From Sphingobium herbicidovorans (GTDB taxonomy: Bacteria > Pseudomonadota > Alphaproteobacteria > Sphingomonadales > Sphingomonadaceae), in NCBI RefSeq assembly GCF_002080435.1, contig NZ_CP020539.1:124001-188000 (forward strand): a DNA stretch of 64,000 nucleotides, read 5' to 3'. A program made the position numbers and the translations under genes. Shown one piece after another: positions 1 to 11,112 of the stretch (its first letter is position 1; every line of letters begins with the position of its first letter). The notes under the pieces are model-generated. The model did no database searches. It worked only from the letters and a program-made list of their open reading frames with translations, and was not told the DNA's origin.

Positions 1-122
1 CGCGTCCCTCACGATGGGAGGAGACTGACGGACAGCCCTACCAAACAGCGCCCGCCCACCAAGGCGGTCCACCAGGCGATTTTCTGCTTTCGTTCTCGTT
101 CCCGCTGACTCATAGAATCTTC

Positions 123-611
123 ATGCCGATCATGGCCGAACATCGCTGGCTTTACCCGATCGACTGGCCCGAGCTGTCGAGGGCCATTCGCTTCGGCCGC
201 GCCAAGGGGCGGTGCGAGCATTGCTGCCGCCCGCATGGTCAGCGCATATTCCACTTGGGCGATGGACGGTGGTGGGACATGGATCGCCGGCAGTGGCGAG
301 ACGGGCGGGGAAAGCGGATCAGGATCGGAGCAATCGACCTTGCGGCGAGCATCCGTATTACGAGGGTCTATATCGCCTGCGCCCACCTCAACCATGATCC
401 GACCGACAATGCGCCGCGCAACCTGGCCGCACTCTGCCAAAGGTGTCACATGATCCACGATGCGGCCGAGCATCGGCGCCGTCGATGGCTCAATGCCTAT
501 CGCCGTCGCGCAGTCGCCGACCTGTTCGCGTGGTTCGAGGCGCGCTCGATCCGGGGTATGGAGAGTGTGCCACGTGGCACACCTGCGCGACCACTGAACT
601 TGCGACAATAG
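123..611 (+). CDS. HNH-like zinc-binding protein
   Basis: A 162-residue protein with an N-terminal CEHC knuckle, a central CAHLNHDP motif and a later LCQRCHMIHD motif. The paired CxxC/CxxC-H arrangement is that of small HNH-type nuclease or zinc-ribbon proteins often carried on alphaproteobacterial plasmids and integrative elements. The ATG at 123 is the first in frame; ATG 135 (MAEHRW) is an equally possible start. No catalytic activity can be asserted. It lies convergent to the ParB-like fragment. Confidence is good that it is a real gene, moderate for the family. Confidence 0.65.
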   Translation: MPIMAEHRWLYPIDWPELSRAIRFGRAKGRCEHCCRPHGQRIFHLGDGRWWDMDRRQWRDGRGKRIRIGAIDLAASIRITRVYIACAHLNHDPTDNAPRNLAALCQRCHMIHDAAEHRRRRWLNAYRRRAVADLFAWFEARSIRGMESVPRGTPARPLNLRQ

Positions 612-736
612 CCGCTATCGCGCCGCCCGTCCCTTGTGGGCGGGCGGCGCGCGCTGACCTGCAAGGGCAGCGGGCGCGACGGCCATGCGGGGCATGGCTG
701 TCGCGCCGGCGGCGGGGCTGCTGGGGGCGGAAGGAA

Positions 737-760
737 GGGGGCCGAATATCACCGGCCCCC
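737..760 (-). terminator. Hairpin terminator after the ParB-like gene
   Basis: Perfect 8 bp inverted repeat GGGGGCCG / CGGCCCCC around an 8-base loop, just past the stop of the minus-strand gene at 769. On the minus strand it is followed by a pyrimidine-rich tail (TTCCTTCC), consistent with intrinsic termination without a pure U run. Confidence 0.5.
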
Positions 761-768
761 CGATCAGA

Positions 769-1224
769 TCAGGCCATTTCGTCGTCGGCAAATTCACCGC
801 GATCCATGTCCTCGTTCTCGATCCCGTCACCGTCCATGTCGGTGTCGAAATCCTCCGGTTCGGCCTCGGGTTGATCGAACGCGCCGATCTTCATGGGGGC
901 AGGTAGCCACCCTCCCGGAAGCCGTCCCGACACATTGACGGCAAGATCACCCTTCTTCTTGATCGTCGCGCAATTTTCGGCGCTGGAAGCACCGCATTCC
1001 TCGCGCAACAGGTCGATCAGGGCCGCACGGCGCATCTTGTCGAACAGGGCGATGGGGGCTTGCCAGCGGGTCGCAATGTCCACGCCGGTAGCGCGGGCCA
1101 CCTCCTCGAAGTGATGGTGACGCGCACCGGGGGCACCGCCCGCGAACACCGTGCCGTCAACGGTCATGGCGACAAGGCCCGCCAGCAATGCCATCTTGTC
1201 ATCGTGGCTCATGGCGCGAATAAC
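769..1224 (-). pseudogene. ParB-like plasmid protein, C-terminal fragment
   Basis: The open frame encodes about 150 residues ending in an acidic tail. It contains SHDDKMALLAGLVAMTV and a late GGWLPAPMK segment, which resemble the C-terminal region of the large ParB-family proteins of sphingomonad plasmids and integrative elements. The frame enters directly from the IS6-family element at 1225, so the N-terminal ParB nuclease/HTH part is missing. The remaining piece cannot bind parS and is presumably inert. The family call rests on memory of the C-terminal pattern, so it is moderate. Confidence 0.55.
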
Positions 1225-2106
1225 GGCTCTGTTGCAAACATGGGGCACGGCCGCGCGGCGTCACCCAGTTGGGGGATTAGGCAGCATTGGCGAAATGCTT
1301 ATTGAGCATAATCATGGTTTCGGTCAGGGCCGAGGGTCCAATTCCGAATGCTCTTTCAACCAGGCGCACCTCCCCCATGATACCTGGCTGCAGGCACCAT
1401 GCCTGGGCCTGTCCTTTGCGTAGGGCGCGCATGACCTCGAAGCCCTTGATCGTGGCGTAGGCCGTTGGCATCGACTTGAAGCCACGTACCGGCTTGATCA
1501 GCATCTTCAGCTTGCCGTGGTCGGCCTCGAGCACGTTGTTCAGATATTTCACCTGCCGGTGCTCGGTTTCCGCCGCCAGTTTGCCTTCGCGTTTCAGCTC
1601 AGCGATTGCTGCGCCGTAGCTGGGTGCCTTGTCGGTATTGAGTTTGGCCGGCTTTTCCCAGTCCTTCAGGCCACGAAGAGCTTTGCCCAGAAAGCGCTTC
1701 GCCGCTTTGGCGCTGCGTGTCGATGACAGATAGAAATCAATCGTGTCGCCCCGTTTGTCGACCGCCCGGTACAGGTAGGTCCATTTGCCCCGCACCTTTA
1801 CGTAGGTCTCATCCAGACGCCAGCTCGGATCAAAGCCGCGCCGCCAGAACCAGCGGAGACGCTTCTCCATCTCCGGCGCGTAGCGCTGCACCCAGCGATA
1901 GATCGTCGTATGATCGACATCGATCCCACGCTCGGACAGCATTTCCTCGAGATCACGGTAGCTGATGCCGTATCGACAATACCAGCGCACCGCCCATAGG
2001 ATGACCTCGCCGGTAAAATGCCGTCCTTTGAAATCGTTCATCGCAACTGACCTTGACAGTACATGAGCCCAATCTTGGAAACCGTGTCAGAGTTTGCAAC
2101 AGAGCC
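1225..2106 (-). mobile_element. IS6-family element, copy A
   Basis: An 882 bp element with terminal inverted repeats GGCTCTGTTGCAAAC / GTTTGCAACAGAGCC and a single transposase on the minus strand. It appears identical to the copy at 7345-8226 and, in reverse orientation, to that at 40346-41227. It is close to IS6100 but not the same. The left flank is CGAATAAC and the right flank TTCCTCGG, so it has no target duplication of its own. The right flank instead matches the left flank of copy B, the mark of a cointegrate formed around 2107-7344. Confidence 0.95.
1277..2041 (-). CDS. tnpA: IS6-family transposase (copy A)
   Basis: A 254-residue DDE transposase. Visible features are the N-terminal HTH segment ([19 protein letters not shown]), the first Asp in LDETYVKV, the second in NTDKAPSYG and the Glu in [10 protein letters not shown], then the conserved [16 protein letters not shown] tail. 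IS6-family enzymes move by copy-in replicative transposition, making cointegrates and directly repeated copies, which matches the arrangement with copy B. Its sequence is close to the IS6100 transposase at 37326-38090 but clearly distinct. Confidence 0.95.
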   Translation of the reverse strand: MNDFKGRHFTGEVILWAVRWYCRYGISYRDLEEMLSERGIDVDHTTIYRWVQRYAPEMEKRLRWFWRRGFDPSWRLDETYVKVRGKWTYLYRAVDKRGDTIDFYLSSTRSAKAAKRFLGKALRGLKDWEKPAKLNTDKAPSYGAAIAELKREGKLAAETEHRQVKYLNNVLEADHGKLKMLIKPVRGFKSMPTAYATIKGFEVMRALRKGQAQAWCLQPGIMGEVRLVERAFGIGPSALTETMIMLNKHFANAA

Positions 2107-2232
2107 TTCCTCGGCATCCTGTCGCTGGGCATGAGCATGGGCCAATGGCTGTGCGTGCCCATGGTGCTGGCCGGCGTGGCGATGTGGGTGTGGTGCGGGC
2201 GGCGCGCAGCGGCGTCCGCGTCGCCGCGCTGA
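2107..2232 (+). pseudogene. lgt: lgt 3' fragment (prolipoprotein diacylglyceryl transferase)
   Basis: The first complete frame after the IS right end encodes [20 protein letters not shown] and a short Arg/Ala-rich end, the last transmembrane part and C-terminus of Lgt. The first 8 bases (TTCCTCGG) repeat the last 8 bases of the lgt 5' part at 6635-7344. Joining 6635-7344 to 2115-2232 restores one continuous Lgt frame. The gene was therefore split by IS insertion when this DNA was circular. It ends 4 bp before the convergent stop of rdpA. Confidence 0.88.
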
Positions 2233-2236
2233 GGCG

Positions 2237-3335
<1,099 letters not shown>

Positions 3336-3501
3336 GTTTTGGGCCTCGAAACACGTTCGGCCAAGGAAGGTTGAGCGCTCGCTTGCCGCTCAATGGCAAG
3401 AGCTTGGGAGGCAGTATGCATTTGGGCCTGGCGCGCGCGCAGCTGCTTCCCCGCAGCGATGGATACCGCCGCTTCACTGGGTCACCAATTGACGCGCTGG
3501 T

Positions 3502-4678
3502 CTACCTCGTCGGGTTGAGCTGCCAGATCCCAATCCGGCTCGCCTTGCGCACCATCATCCACCGGCGCGTCGCAGCCCTCCCACAGCGGTGGCCCGCGTG
3601 CCGGGGTGATGTGCGGGGGGCAGACTCCACCCCGATGTGGTTCAGGATGTGGCGGATTTCGGCGCTGTGGGTGATGAAGGCAATGATGCGCATCTGCCCA
3701 CCGCACATGGGGCACAGCAGCGGAAATGCCTCGTAGATGCGGGCAATCAGCACCGCCCACAAGTAATGCGCCGCTCGCTTCGGGCGTGCTTCAGGTTCGG
3801 GTGTGGGTGTGGCCGCGTTGCCCGGCGCCGCCACCCCAGGTACGCCCGCGCCAGGTTGTGCAGTCTCCACCGTGGCTGGTTGCGACGCAGCAGGCTGAGC
3901 CAGCGCCGTTACCGCCGCTCTCAGCGGCGAGTTTGGTGCCAGCACACCAAAGTAGCGGTGCCGGTGGGTGCGTGGCGGTGGCACCAGCGCGGCGATGCGG
4001 TCGATCAGTTCCAGCGGTGTGAGGTGCAGCTCATCTGCCTTGGCACCACGCTTGTCACTGGTGGGCTCGCTGCGCTGTTTGGCACAGCGGTACACCAGTT
4101 TGCTTCCCTCTTTGCGTAGGCGCTCGATGGAAAACGGTGGACGCGCGCAATAGCGCAGCAGCCGCTCCAGCGCAGCGCGGTCGTGGGCTTCGATGCAGAC
4201 ACCGGCGTCCACCGAGAAGCCGCTGTGTTTGTAGCCCAGCATGTCTTTGGCGTCACAGTTCTCCAGCAGGCCCCGAGCAACGAAGGCGCGCAGGATACGT
4301 TTTTGCAGTGTGGTCTGCACTGGGGCCACGGTAGCCGCATCGATGCCGGTGGCCGCGTGAAAGATGACACCCGGCGATGAGATTCGAGGGGTCGCATCAG
4401 CATCGCCCTCGCCCTCCACTTCCTCAAACACCCCGTCCACCACACAAACGTGGAAGTGGACGTGTTCATTGAGGCTGGAGCCGAATCGGTGAATGAAGGC
4501 GATGGCACCGATGTGCAGGCCTGCCTTGTCCATATGGGCCGCACCGGGGCTGTGGGTCTGCAGAGTTTGTGCGATCACCCGCAGAAAGATGCGCAGCACC
4601 ATGCTCAGCACCGCTCCGTCGCGTTGCATGAAGTACCGCAACCTCTTGGGCACGGAGAGCACCCACTGGCGCACCGGC
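3502..4678 (-). mobile_element. IS91/ISCR-type rolling-circle transposase remnant
   Basis: The minus-strand frame starts mid-protein near 4678 (QWVLSVPKRLRYFM) and runs to a stop at 3502, about 390 residues. It shows the HUH-type metal motif HVHFHVC, a downstream RYCARPPFS segment holding a Tyr, and a C-terminal CPMCGGQM zinc knuckle. These are marks of IS91/ISCR transposases, and I place it nearest the ISCR8 group. The N-terminus is lost at the junction with the kef fragment, so it is non-functional. ISCR elements mobilise adjacent DNA by rolling-circle transfer and can give circles, which fits the circular history of 2107-7344 and a mobile rdpA. Confidence 0.8.
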
Positions 4679-4685
4679 AGGCGGG

Positions 4686-5913
4686 GGAATACGGCCTGGC
4701 GCTGGGGGCGCTGGCTGCGCTGGTGGCTGCGGGCGTGTGGCTGCTGAACCCGTTCTTCCGTGTACTGGCCAACGCCAAGGCGCGCGAGGTCATGACGGCC
4801 GCCGCGCTGCTGGTGGTGCTGGGCGCGGCGCTGCTGATGCAACTGGGCGGCCTGTCCATGGCCATGGGTGCCTTCCTGGCCGGCGTGCTGCTGTCCGAGT
4901 CCACCTTCCGGCACCAGCTGGAGGCCGACATCGAGCCCTTCCGCGGCCTGCTGCTGGGGCTGTTTTTCCTCGGCGTGGGCATGTCGCTGGACCTGGGCGT
5001 GGTCGCCACCAACTGGCAGCTCATCGTGGCCGGCGTGGTAGCGATGATGCTGGTTAAGGCCTTGTGCATCTACGGCGTGGCGCGGCTGGCCAAGAGCTCG
5101 CATGCCGATGCGCTGGACCGCGCCGTGCTGATGGCGCAGGGCGGTGAGTTCGCCTTCGTGCTGTTCGCGGCGGCGCTGGGCGCACGCGTGATCGACCCCA
5201 CCGTCAACGCCAACATGACGGCCATCGTGGTGCTGTCGATGGCGCTGACGCCGCTGGTGGTGCTGTTGCACGGCCGCTTCGGGCCGCGCGCTGCGGTGTC
5301 GATGGAGGGCGCGGAGGAGGCGCAGGACCGCCAGGCCAATGTGCTGGTCATCGGCTTCGGCCGCGTCGGGCAGATCGCCAGCCAGGGCGTGATCGCCCGG
5401 GGCGCCTCGCTGACCGTGATCGACAACGACACGGAGGTGATCCGCGTCGCGCAGGCCTACCTGGGCTTCAAGGTCTACTACGGCGACGGCGGGCGCTCCG
5501 ACGTGCTGCATGCGGCCGGTGCGCACAACGCAAGTGCCATCCTGGTCTGTGTGGACGACAAGGCTGCCGCGACGCGCATCGCCGAGAGCGCCAAGCATGA
5601 GTGTCCGCATGCGCGCGTGCTGGTGCGTGCCTTCGACCGCGAGCATGCCGTGGAACTGGTCAAGACCGGCGGTGCCGACTTCGTGGTGCGCGAGACCTTC
5701 GAGTCGGCCATGAAGATGGGCTTTGAGGCGGTGCTGGCCACCGGCGCGACGGTGGACGAGGCCGAAGCCGTCATGGCCGACCTGCGCCGGCTGGACGCCG
5801 AGCGCTTCGACCTGGAGGTCGCGGGCGACGCCTTCGCCGGCCGCGCGCTGTTGCAGGCCCGTTTGCGCAAGCGCGAGAACGACGAGGCCGACACCCCGGT
5901 TGCGGCCGTCTGA
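4686..5913 (+). pseudogene. KefB/KefC-type K+/H+ antiporter, N-terminally truncated
   Basis: An open frame of about 405 residues beginning EYGLALGALAALV directly after the transposase remnant. It has several hydrophobic segments of the Na+/H+-exchanger fold (AQGGEFAFVLFAAALG is typical), then a TrkA-N Rossmann domain (NVLVIGFGRVGQIASQG) and a soluble C-terminal tail. Intact relatives are about 600-660 residues, so roughly the first third is missing and the pore is incomplete. Any start codon seen upstream lies inside the antisense transposase and is not native. High GC and family point to a Burkholderiales source. Confidence 0.82.
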
Positions 5914-5952
5914 GGGCGCCAGCCGCCGCCCTGCGCAAGGGCGTTGCGGCCG

Positions 5953-6345
5953 TCACTGCGGGCCATCGGATCCCTGGCGCTGCCCAAAGACCTCTTTGGC
6001 CGCGAGCAGCCCGTTCAGCGCCGCCGGGAAGCCCGCGTACACGGCCATCTGCATGAGGACCTCGACGATCTCCTGCTCGCTGCAGCCCACGTTGCGCGCG
6101 CCGTGCAGGTGGACGCGCAACTGGGGCCCGGCGGTGCCCATGGCCGTGAGCGCGGCGACGGTGGCCAATTCGCGCGTCTTGAGGTCCAGCCCGGGCCGGG
6201 TGTAGATGTCGCCGAACGGGAATTCGATCAACAGCCGCGCGAAGTCGGGCGCAATGCCCCGCAGGCTGTCGATCACGTTTTCGCCGGCCTGGCCATCGAC
6301 TTCCTTGAGCTTGGCCCAGCCTTCGCGGTAGCGTTCGTTGTCCAT
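5953..6345 (-). CDS. Carboxymuconolactone decarboxylase family protein
   Basis: A 130-residue all-helical CMD/AhpD-fold protein (start [13 protein letters not shown] at 6345). Typical features are the [14 protein letters not shown] stretch and the helix with [16 protein letters not shown]. The family includes PcaC gamma-carboxymuconolactone decarboxylase and AhpD-like redox proteins. Only one Cys is visible in the active-site helix, so a PcaC-like rather than AhpD-like role is favoured, but substrate is unknown. It is divergent from the LysR remnant at 6432, an arrangement suggesting that regulator once controlled it. It is part of the captured foreign segment. Confidence 0.85.
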   Translation of the reverse strand: MDNERYREGWAKLKEVDGQAGENVIDSLRGIAPDFARLLIEFPFGDIYTRPGLDLKTRELATVAALTAMGTAGPQLRVHLHGARNVGCSEQEIVEVLMQMAVYAGFPAALNGLLAAKEVFGQRQGSDGPQ

Positions 6346-6431
6346 GTCGTGTCCTTGGTGGTGGTAGATGGCCGCAGCGTAGGCGCGTGCCGGCGGCGCG
6401 GCCAATACCGTGTTGGTGATACCTTTCCGGT

Positions 6432-6595
6432 ATGAAAGAGGCCATCGCGCTGCGCCATCTGCGTTAGTTCCTGGCCGTGGGCGAAACGCTGGACTTCGGC
6501 CGCGCCGCCGGGCGGCTGCGCATCTCGCGGCCGCCGCTGAGCCGACAGATCCGCGCGCTCGAAGCGCAGCTTGGCGTGCCGCTGTCCGTGCGATG
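6432..6595 (+). pseudogene. LysR-type regulator, N-terminal remnant
   Basis: Starting at ATG 6432 the frame reads [11 protein letters not shown], then a TAG stop where LysR proteins have Tyr, then [17 protein letters not shown] and [17 protein letters not shown]. This is a classic LysR winged HTH of about 55 residues. The rest of the gene is absent and lgt follows 40 bp later. Dead both by nonsense mutation and by deletion. Divergent to the CMD gene. Confidence 0.75.
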
Positions 6596-6634
6596 GGCAT
6601 CGGCGGGTGCTGCGCCAGCAGGCAAAATCGCCGC

Positions 6635-7344
6635 ATGCTCACTTATCCCCAAATTGACCCGGTCGCGTTGCAGATCGGGCCCCTGGCGATCCACTGGTAC
6701 GGCATCACCTACCTGGTCGCGTTTGCGCTGTTCATGTTCCTGGGCATCCGCCGGCTGCGCCACGAGCCTTTTGCGTCCATCACGGGGCCCGGCGCCTGGA
6801 GCCGCAAGGATGTCGAAGACATCCTGTTCCTGGGCGTGATGGGCGTGGTGATCGGCGGCCGCCTCGGTTACTGCCTGTTCTACAAGCCGGGCTATTACCT
6901 GTCGCACCCGCTGGAGATCTTCTACGTGTGGCAGGGCGGCATGGCCTTTCACGGCGGCATGCTGGGCGTGATCGCGTCCATGGTCTGGTTCGCGCGCTCA
7001 CGCCAGCGCCCCTGGATGCAGGTGGCCGACTTTGTCGCACCCTGCGTGCCCACCGGGCTGGCCGCCGGCCGCGTCGGCAACTTCATCAATGGCGAACTGT
7101 GGGGCCGCTTCTCTAGTCCCGACCTGCCCTGGGGCATGGTGTTCCCGCACAGCGGCTCCATGCTGCCGCGCCACCCGTCCCAGGTCTACCAGTTCCTGCT
7201 CGAAGGCCTGCTGCTGTTCGGGCTGCTGTGGCTGTATGCGCGCAAGCGCCGCGCCGAGGGCCAGGTGGCCGCGATGTTCCTGATCGGCTATGGCGTGTTC
7301 CGCTTCACGGCCGAGTTCTTCCGCGAGCCCGACGCCTTCCTCGG
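6635..7344 (+). pseudogene. lgt: lgt 5' fragment (prolipoprotein diacylglyceryl transferase)
   Basis: The first 236 codons of Lgt, the inner-membrane enzyme that transfers diacylglyceryl from phosphatidylglycerol to the lipobox Cys of prolipoproteins. It starts [20 protein letters not shown], has the FHGGMLG motif and the signature [13 protein letters not shown], and several membrane helices. The frame is cut by the IS at 7345 within REPDAFLG. The missing C-terminus lies at 2107-2232 beyond the other IS copy. The host must rely on another lgt. Confidence 0.92.
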
Positions 7345-8226
7345 GGCTCTGTTGCAAACATGGGGCACGGCCGCGCGGCGTCACCCAGTTGGGGGATTAG
7401 GCAGCATTGGCGAAATGCTTATTGAGCATAATCATGGTTTCGGTCAGGGCCGAGGGTCCAATTCCGAATGCTCTTTCAACCAGGCGCACCTCCCCCATGA
7501 TACCTGGCTGCAGGCACCATGCCTGGGCCTGTCCTTTGCGTAGGGCGCGCATGACCTCGAAGCCCTTGATCGTGGCGTAGGCCGTTGGCATCGACTTGAA
7601 GCCACGTACCGGCTTGATCAGCATCTTCAGCTTGCCGTGGTCGGCCTCGAGCACGTTGTTCAGATATTTCACCTGCCGGTGCTCGGTTTCCGCCGCCAGT
7701 TTGCCTTCGCGTTTCAGCTCAGCGATTGCTGCGCCGTAGCTGGGTGCCTTGTCGGTATTGAGTTTGGCCGGCTTTTCCCAGTCCTTCAGGCCACGAAGAG
7801 CTTTGCCCAGAAAGCGCTTCGCCGCTTTGGCGCTGCGTGTCGATGACAGATAGAAATCAATCGTGTCGCCCCGTTTGTCGACCGCCCGGTACAGGTAGGT
7901 CCATTTGCCCCGCACCTTTACGTAGGTCTCATCCAGACGCCAGCTCGGATCAAAGCCGCGCCGCCAGAACCAGCGGAGACGCTTCTCCATCTCCGGCGCG
8001 TAGCGCTGCACCCAGCGATAGATCGTCGTATGATCGACATCGATCCCACGCTCGGACAGCATTTCCTCGAGATCACGGTAGCTGATGCCGTATCGACAAT
8101 ACCAGCGCACCGCCCATAGGATGACCTCGCCGGTAAAATGCCGTCCTTTGAAATCGTTCATCGCAACTGACCTTGACAGTACATGAGCCCAATCTTGGAA
8201 ACCGTGTCAGAGTTTGCAACAGAGCC
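7345..8226 (-). mobile_element. IS6-family element, copy B
   Basis: An 882 bp element that appears base-for-base the same as copy A (lines match with an offset of 6120) and has the same orientation. The left flank TTCCTCGG equals the right flank of copy A. The right flank GCCTGTAC has no partner. Copies A and B bound the 5.2 kb captured segment as directly repeated ends of a cointegrate. Confidence 0.95.
7397..8161 (-). CDS. tnpA: IS6-family transposase (copy B)
   Basis: A 254-residue transposase with the same sequence as the copy A protein, carrying the complete DDE set ([27 protein letters not shown]). An intact frame and identity between copies imply recent movement, or gene conversion between copies. 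With copy A it could resolve or re-mobilise the 2107-7344 segment by homologous recombination. Confidence 0.95.
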   Translation of the reverse strand: MNDFKGRHFTGEVILWAVRWYCRYGISYRDLEEMLSERGIDVDHTTIYRWVQRYAPEMEKRLRWFWRRGFDPSWRLDETYVKVRGKWTYLYRAVDKRGDTIDFYLSSTRSAKAAKRFLGKALRGLKDWEKPAKLNTDKAPSYGAAIAELKREGKLAAETEHRQVKYLNNVLEADHGKLKMLIKPVRGFKSMPTAYATIKGFEVMRALRKGQAQAWCLQPGIMGEVRLVERAFGIGPSALTETMIMLNKHFANAA

Positions 8227-8566
8227 GCCTGTACTGTACAGGGACGAGGCGGTTCGCGAGATTCGGGACGAGCTGCTGTCGTGCGACGCAGTGCTGGTCT
8301 GGGTGAATCCGTTGGACATTTCAGGCGACCGCTCGCAGCTCGATCCAATGCTGCGCGAAGTCGCGGGGTGCGGCGTTGTCGTCAGCGCGCATCCTGACGT
8401 GATCGCCAAAATCGGCGTCAAGGAAGTGCTCTACACAACGCGATCCATGGAATGGGGCAGCGATGTCGATCGATACGTGGACGCTGAAGGCCTTCGCGCT
8501 CGTTTCCCCGAACATCTTGCCGCAGGCCCGCGCGTGCTGAAGCCGAACTACGGCAACGGCGGCAGG
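8227..8566 (+). pseudogene. ATP-grasp-like protein, internal fragment
   Basis: Between the right end of copy B and the left end of the next element, a plus-strand frame encodes about 113 residues with RDELLSCDAVLVWVNPLD, VEVLY-like KEVLYTTRSMEWGS and PRVLKPNYGNGGRG. The Lys-Pro and Gly-rich loop resembles ATP-grasp proteins (I recall a Cj0069-like family). Both ends are removed by insertion sequences, so it is inactive. Family assignment is tentative. Confidence 0.45.
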
Positions 8567-9392
8567 GGTAATGTTGCAAACTTGCGGCTCGGCCGCAGGA
8601 GCCCTGATCGAGCGGGAATTCAGGCGGCGATCTCGAACAGCTTCGCGACGAAGCTCGCCTGAGCCGTGATGTTGCGTCCGCCAATCTCCCGTACCTGTCC
8701 CTTCCGGATCATCGCCATTGCTTCCTGTCATGCTGTCATCAGGCTCTTGACGCCCATCTCCGGTCGGACCAGTCGTTTAATCCGTCGATGGTCCTGCTCG
8801 ACGATGTTGTTCAAGTACTTGATCCGTCGCAACCGGGAGAAGCGCCAGACTTCCTTTGCTCGCTTCATCTCGGCGGCCGCGCACGGGTAGGCGGAATTCT
8901 TGTCGACGGTGATCGTCCTAGGATTGACCGTGTGCGGCTGGGCCAAGGCCTTGCGGAAGAAGCGCTTGGCTGCCCCAGCGTCTCTCGTTGCTCTGAGCAG
9001 GAAGTCGATCGTCTCGCCGCGGCTGTCGACCGCCCAGTACAGGTACATCCGGCGCCCACGCACCTAGAGGTACGTCTCATCGGCCCGCCACGAGCCATCG
9101 CATCGGCTCAGGTGTGGCCGCACCCGTTTTTCCGGTTCCGGCGCATAAGCCTGGATCCAGCGGAAGAGCGTGGTGTGACCAACTGACACGTCGCGGTCGG
9201 TGAGCATCAACTCAAGATCGCGGTAGCTCGCGGGGAACATCAGATACCACCGCACCGCCCAGAGAATGACCTCAGCCGTAAACTGCTGGCCCTTGAACAG
9301 GTTCTCCGGATTGCTCACCATCTCACCCCCCCCTCACGCAGGGTGGCGGTCCTACCCGCTGGCAGACGGGGGGCCAAGGATGCAACAGAACC
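8567..9392 (-). mobile_element. Degenerate IS6-family element
   Basis: Ends with partly matching inverted repeats (GGTAATGTTGCAAAC left; GGATGCAACAGAACC right) and carries a broken IS6-type transposase on the minus strand. It is a different subgroup from copies A-C. The flanks GCGGCAGG and ATCCGACT do not match, so no target duplication survives. Confidence 0.8.
8620..9321 (-). pseudogene. IS6-family transposase, inactivated
   Basis: The frame begins at 9321 with an HTH region (YRDLELMLTDRDVSVGHTT) and shows the first catalytic Asp in RADETYL. It is then interrupted by TAG at 9064 and later by TGA near 8730, where several residues of the usual tail are also missing. The frame then resumes as EAMAMIRKGQVREIGG and ends FEIAA at 8620. 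The second Asp (VDKNSAYP) and Glu (NIVEQDHRR) are still readable. Inactive. Confidence 0.8.
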
Positions 9393-9618
9393 ATCCGACT
9401 TCCCAGACGGAAGTCTGCCCAACCTCATGAAATTGCACGACAGTTCAAAAGTCTTGGGCAGGCCATCGAGCGACGGCTCGCCGTTCGGGAATTTATTGAG
9501 GCACGACTATGGTCGGATGTCATCATATGTCGCAGCCGAACCCGTAAACTCCATCCGGCGGAGCCTCAATATCTCCCGTTCGCTCCCGGTGGGGCGACGC
9601 GATCTTCGGGATCATCCT
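9393..9618. other. Unassigned stretch between dead IS and small gene
   Basis: About 225 bp with no frame I can recognise, no paired ends and no clear promoter. It is possibly the remains of sequence displaced by the neighbouring insertion element. Confidence 0.4.
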
Positions 9619-9801
9619 TTAGAGCGGTTTCGACTCAGACGGGTTCCGCGCTGCACCTTGCTCTTGCAGACGTACTTCAGCCTCCTCCAGCATCTCCTGC
9701 AGAGCTTTGACCGTCACACGGCAGGACGTTGTCGTTAGGGCGTATTTCAGGTTTAGGACATGATCGCGCAGCGAGACGATGCGCTCTGGCTGTGAGATCA
9801 T
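9619..9801 (-). CDS. Small hypothetical protein (60 aa)
   Basis: ATG at 9801 lies behind a strong AGGAGGT ribosome-binding site at 7-9 bp. The product (MISQPERIVSLRDHVLNL...) is a soluble, helix-rich 60-residue protein with a Glu-rich middle (LQEMLEEAEVRLQEQG) suggestive of a short coiled coil. An upstream ATG at 9834 exists but lacks a comparable site. No family recognised. It ends just downstream of the maleylacetate reductase gene on the same strand, so it could be the last gene of that transcript. Confidence 0.5.
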   Translation of the reverse strand: MISQPERIVSLRDHVLNLKYALTTTSCRVTVKALQEMLEEAEVRLQEQGAARNPSESKPL

Positions 9802-9847
9802 TAGGCCACCTCCTCGCTCTTCTGCGTTCGACAAACTCGAAATCGCT

Positions 9848-10927
9848 CTAGTCGGCGTAGGTACTGTGATCGGGCCGGACGCCTGCCCAGGCGTTTGCGA
9901 TCAGGCGACGCAGGAGCTTCGGCTCGAGCGGGCGCGGATTAGCATAGGCAGTCGCTAGCACCAGCGCGACGGTCCGGTCGATATCGCTCTCCTCCATGCC
10001 GAGATCGCGCAGCGCCACCGGAACCCCTGCTCCCTCGGCAAGGTCGTAGATACGGCCGGCTATCCCGTCACCACCCAGCGCGCGCTTGATGGCCCCGACG
10101 GCATCGCGCGCGGCGGGCGCATTATAGGCAAGCGCGTGCGGCAGAATGATCGTGTGCGTTTCGGCGTGCGGGAGGTCGAAGGAACCGCCCAGCACGTGGC
10201 AAAGCTTGTGGTGAAGGGCCATGCTCGTCTGACCCAGGCAAATTGCGCAGAGCCACGCGCCATATAGCGCGTCGCGGCGCGCGTCCTTGTCATCCGGACA
10301 CTGCGCGATGGTCGGTAATCCGCGATAGAGTGCCGCGATACCTTGCTCGGCCATCAGCTGCACGATCGGATTGCCGTTGGTCGCGTAAAGGGCTTCGACC
10401 GCGTGCGCCATCGCATTGATGCCGCTGGTGATCGAAAGCTTCGGGGGCAATGTCAGCGTCAGATCGACATCGTAGATCACCGTTTCGGGGAGAACCTTCG
10501 CCGTCACCTGCGTCGTTTTTTCTCCTGCTTCGGTCTGGCCAATGATCCGGGTCATCTCCGATCCGGCATAGGTCGTGGGAACGGCGATTTGGGGGAGATC
10601 GGTTCGGAGCGCGATCGCTTTGGACAAGCCGATCGCCGACCCGCCGCCCAAGGCTACAAGACCGTCGATCCGATGCTTTGCGACTACCACCATGGCGTCC
10701 TCGGTCACCTCGACCGGCGTGTGCATCCGTGCGTCGTGATAGGTGGCGGCGCACCGGTCGCCAAGGAGCGCGGCAACCTCCTCGGCCGCCGCCCGCTGGT
10801 CGGGAGTCGAGAGCACGAGCAACCGTCCGCAGCCCAGCCGTTCGGCCTCGTCGGGTAGCTCGCCAAGCATCCCATGACCAAACAGGACCCGATAAGGCTG
10901 ACCTTCGTATACAAACGGAAAATTCAT
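9848..10927 (-). CDS. Maleylacetate reductase (TfdF/ClcE type)
   Basis: NAD(P)H-dependent enzyme reducing (chloro)maleylacetate to 3-oxoadipate, with reductive dechlorination of 2-chloro substrates; the last step of the modified ortho pathway. It is a 359-residue iron-containing-alcohol-dehydrogenase-fold protein. It has the nucleotide-binding GGGSAIGLSKAIAL segment, TTYAGSEMT, and the His-rich metal region (ALHHKLCHVLGG, LPHAETHTIILP). The start MNFPFVYEG at 10927 gives the family's usual length; longer upstream starts add unrelated sequence. It runs with the LysR gene upstream (185 bp gap) and opposite to the cycloisomerase. Its product is the substrate of the CoA-transferase encoded at 30.0-31.4 kb. 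Confidence 0.92.
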   Translation of the reverse strand: MNFPFVYEGQPYRVLFGHGMLGELPDEAERLGCGRLLVLSTPDQRAAAEEVAALLGDRCAATYHDARMHTPVEVTEDAMVVVAKHRIDGLVALGGGSAIGLSKAIALRTDLPQIAVPTTYAGSEMTRIIGQTEAGEKTTQVTAKVLPETVIYDVDLTLTLPPKLSITSGINAMAHAVEALYATNGNPIVQLMAEQGIAALYRGLPTIAQCPDDKDARRDALYGAWLCAICLGQTSMALHHKLCHVLGGSFDLPHAETHTIILPHALAYNAPAARDAVGAIKRALGGDGIAGRIYDLAEGAGVPVALRDLGMEESDIDRTVALVLATAYANPRPLEPKLLRRLIANAWAGVRPDHSTYAD

Positions 10928-11112
10928 GCGATGTCCTCTTTGCATTGGAGTCGGGTGCGAGCGCGCCGCCTTCCAGAAAGCCCTAGCGCGAATGTGGATG
11001 ACGACTACGCCGGCCTGCTGGAACGATCGCACTTCGCCGGTCGACGGTGCCCATTCGCGCTCGACGCTACAGGGCGCCAGTCATACGGTCCAATACTGTT
11101 ACTGGCTTCCGG

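Noticed and set aside
1217..2114. Target duplication for IS copy A alone
   Set aside because: Flanks CGAATAAC and TTCCTCGG do not match; the only matching pair is copy A right with copy B left.
3502..5646. A continuous 714-residue minus-strand frame
   Set aside because: Only its lower half is the transposase; the upper half is antisense to the kef gene, has a His/Gln-rich non-protein-like composition, and crosses a fusion joint.
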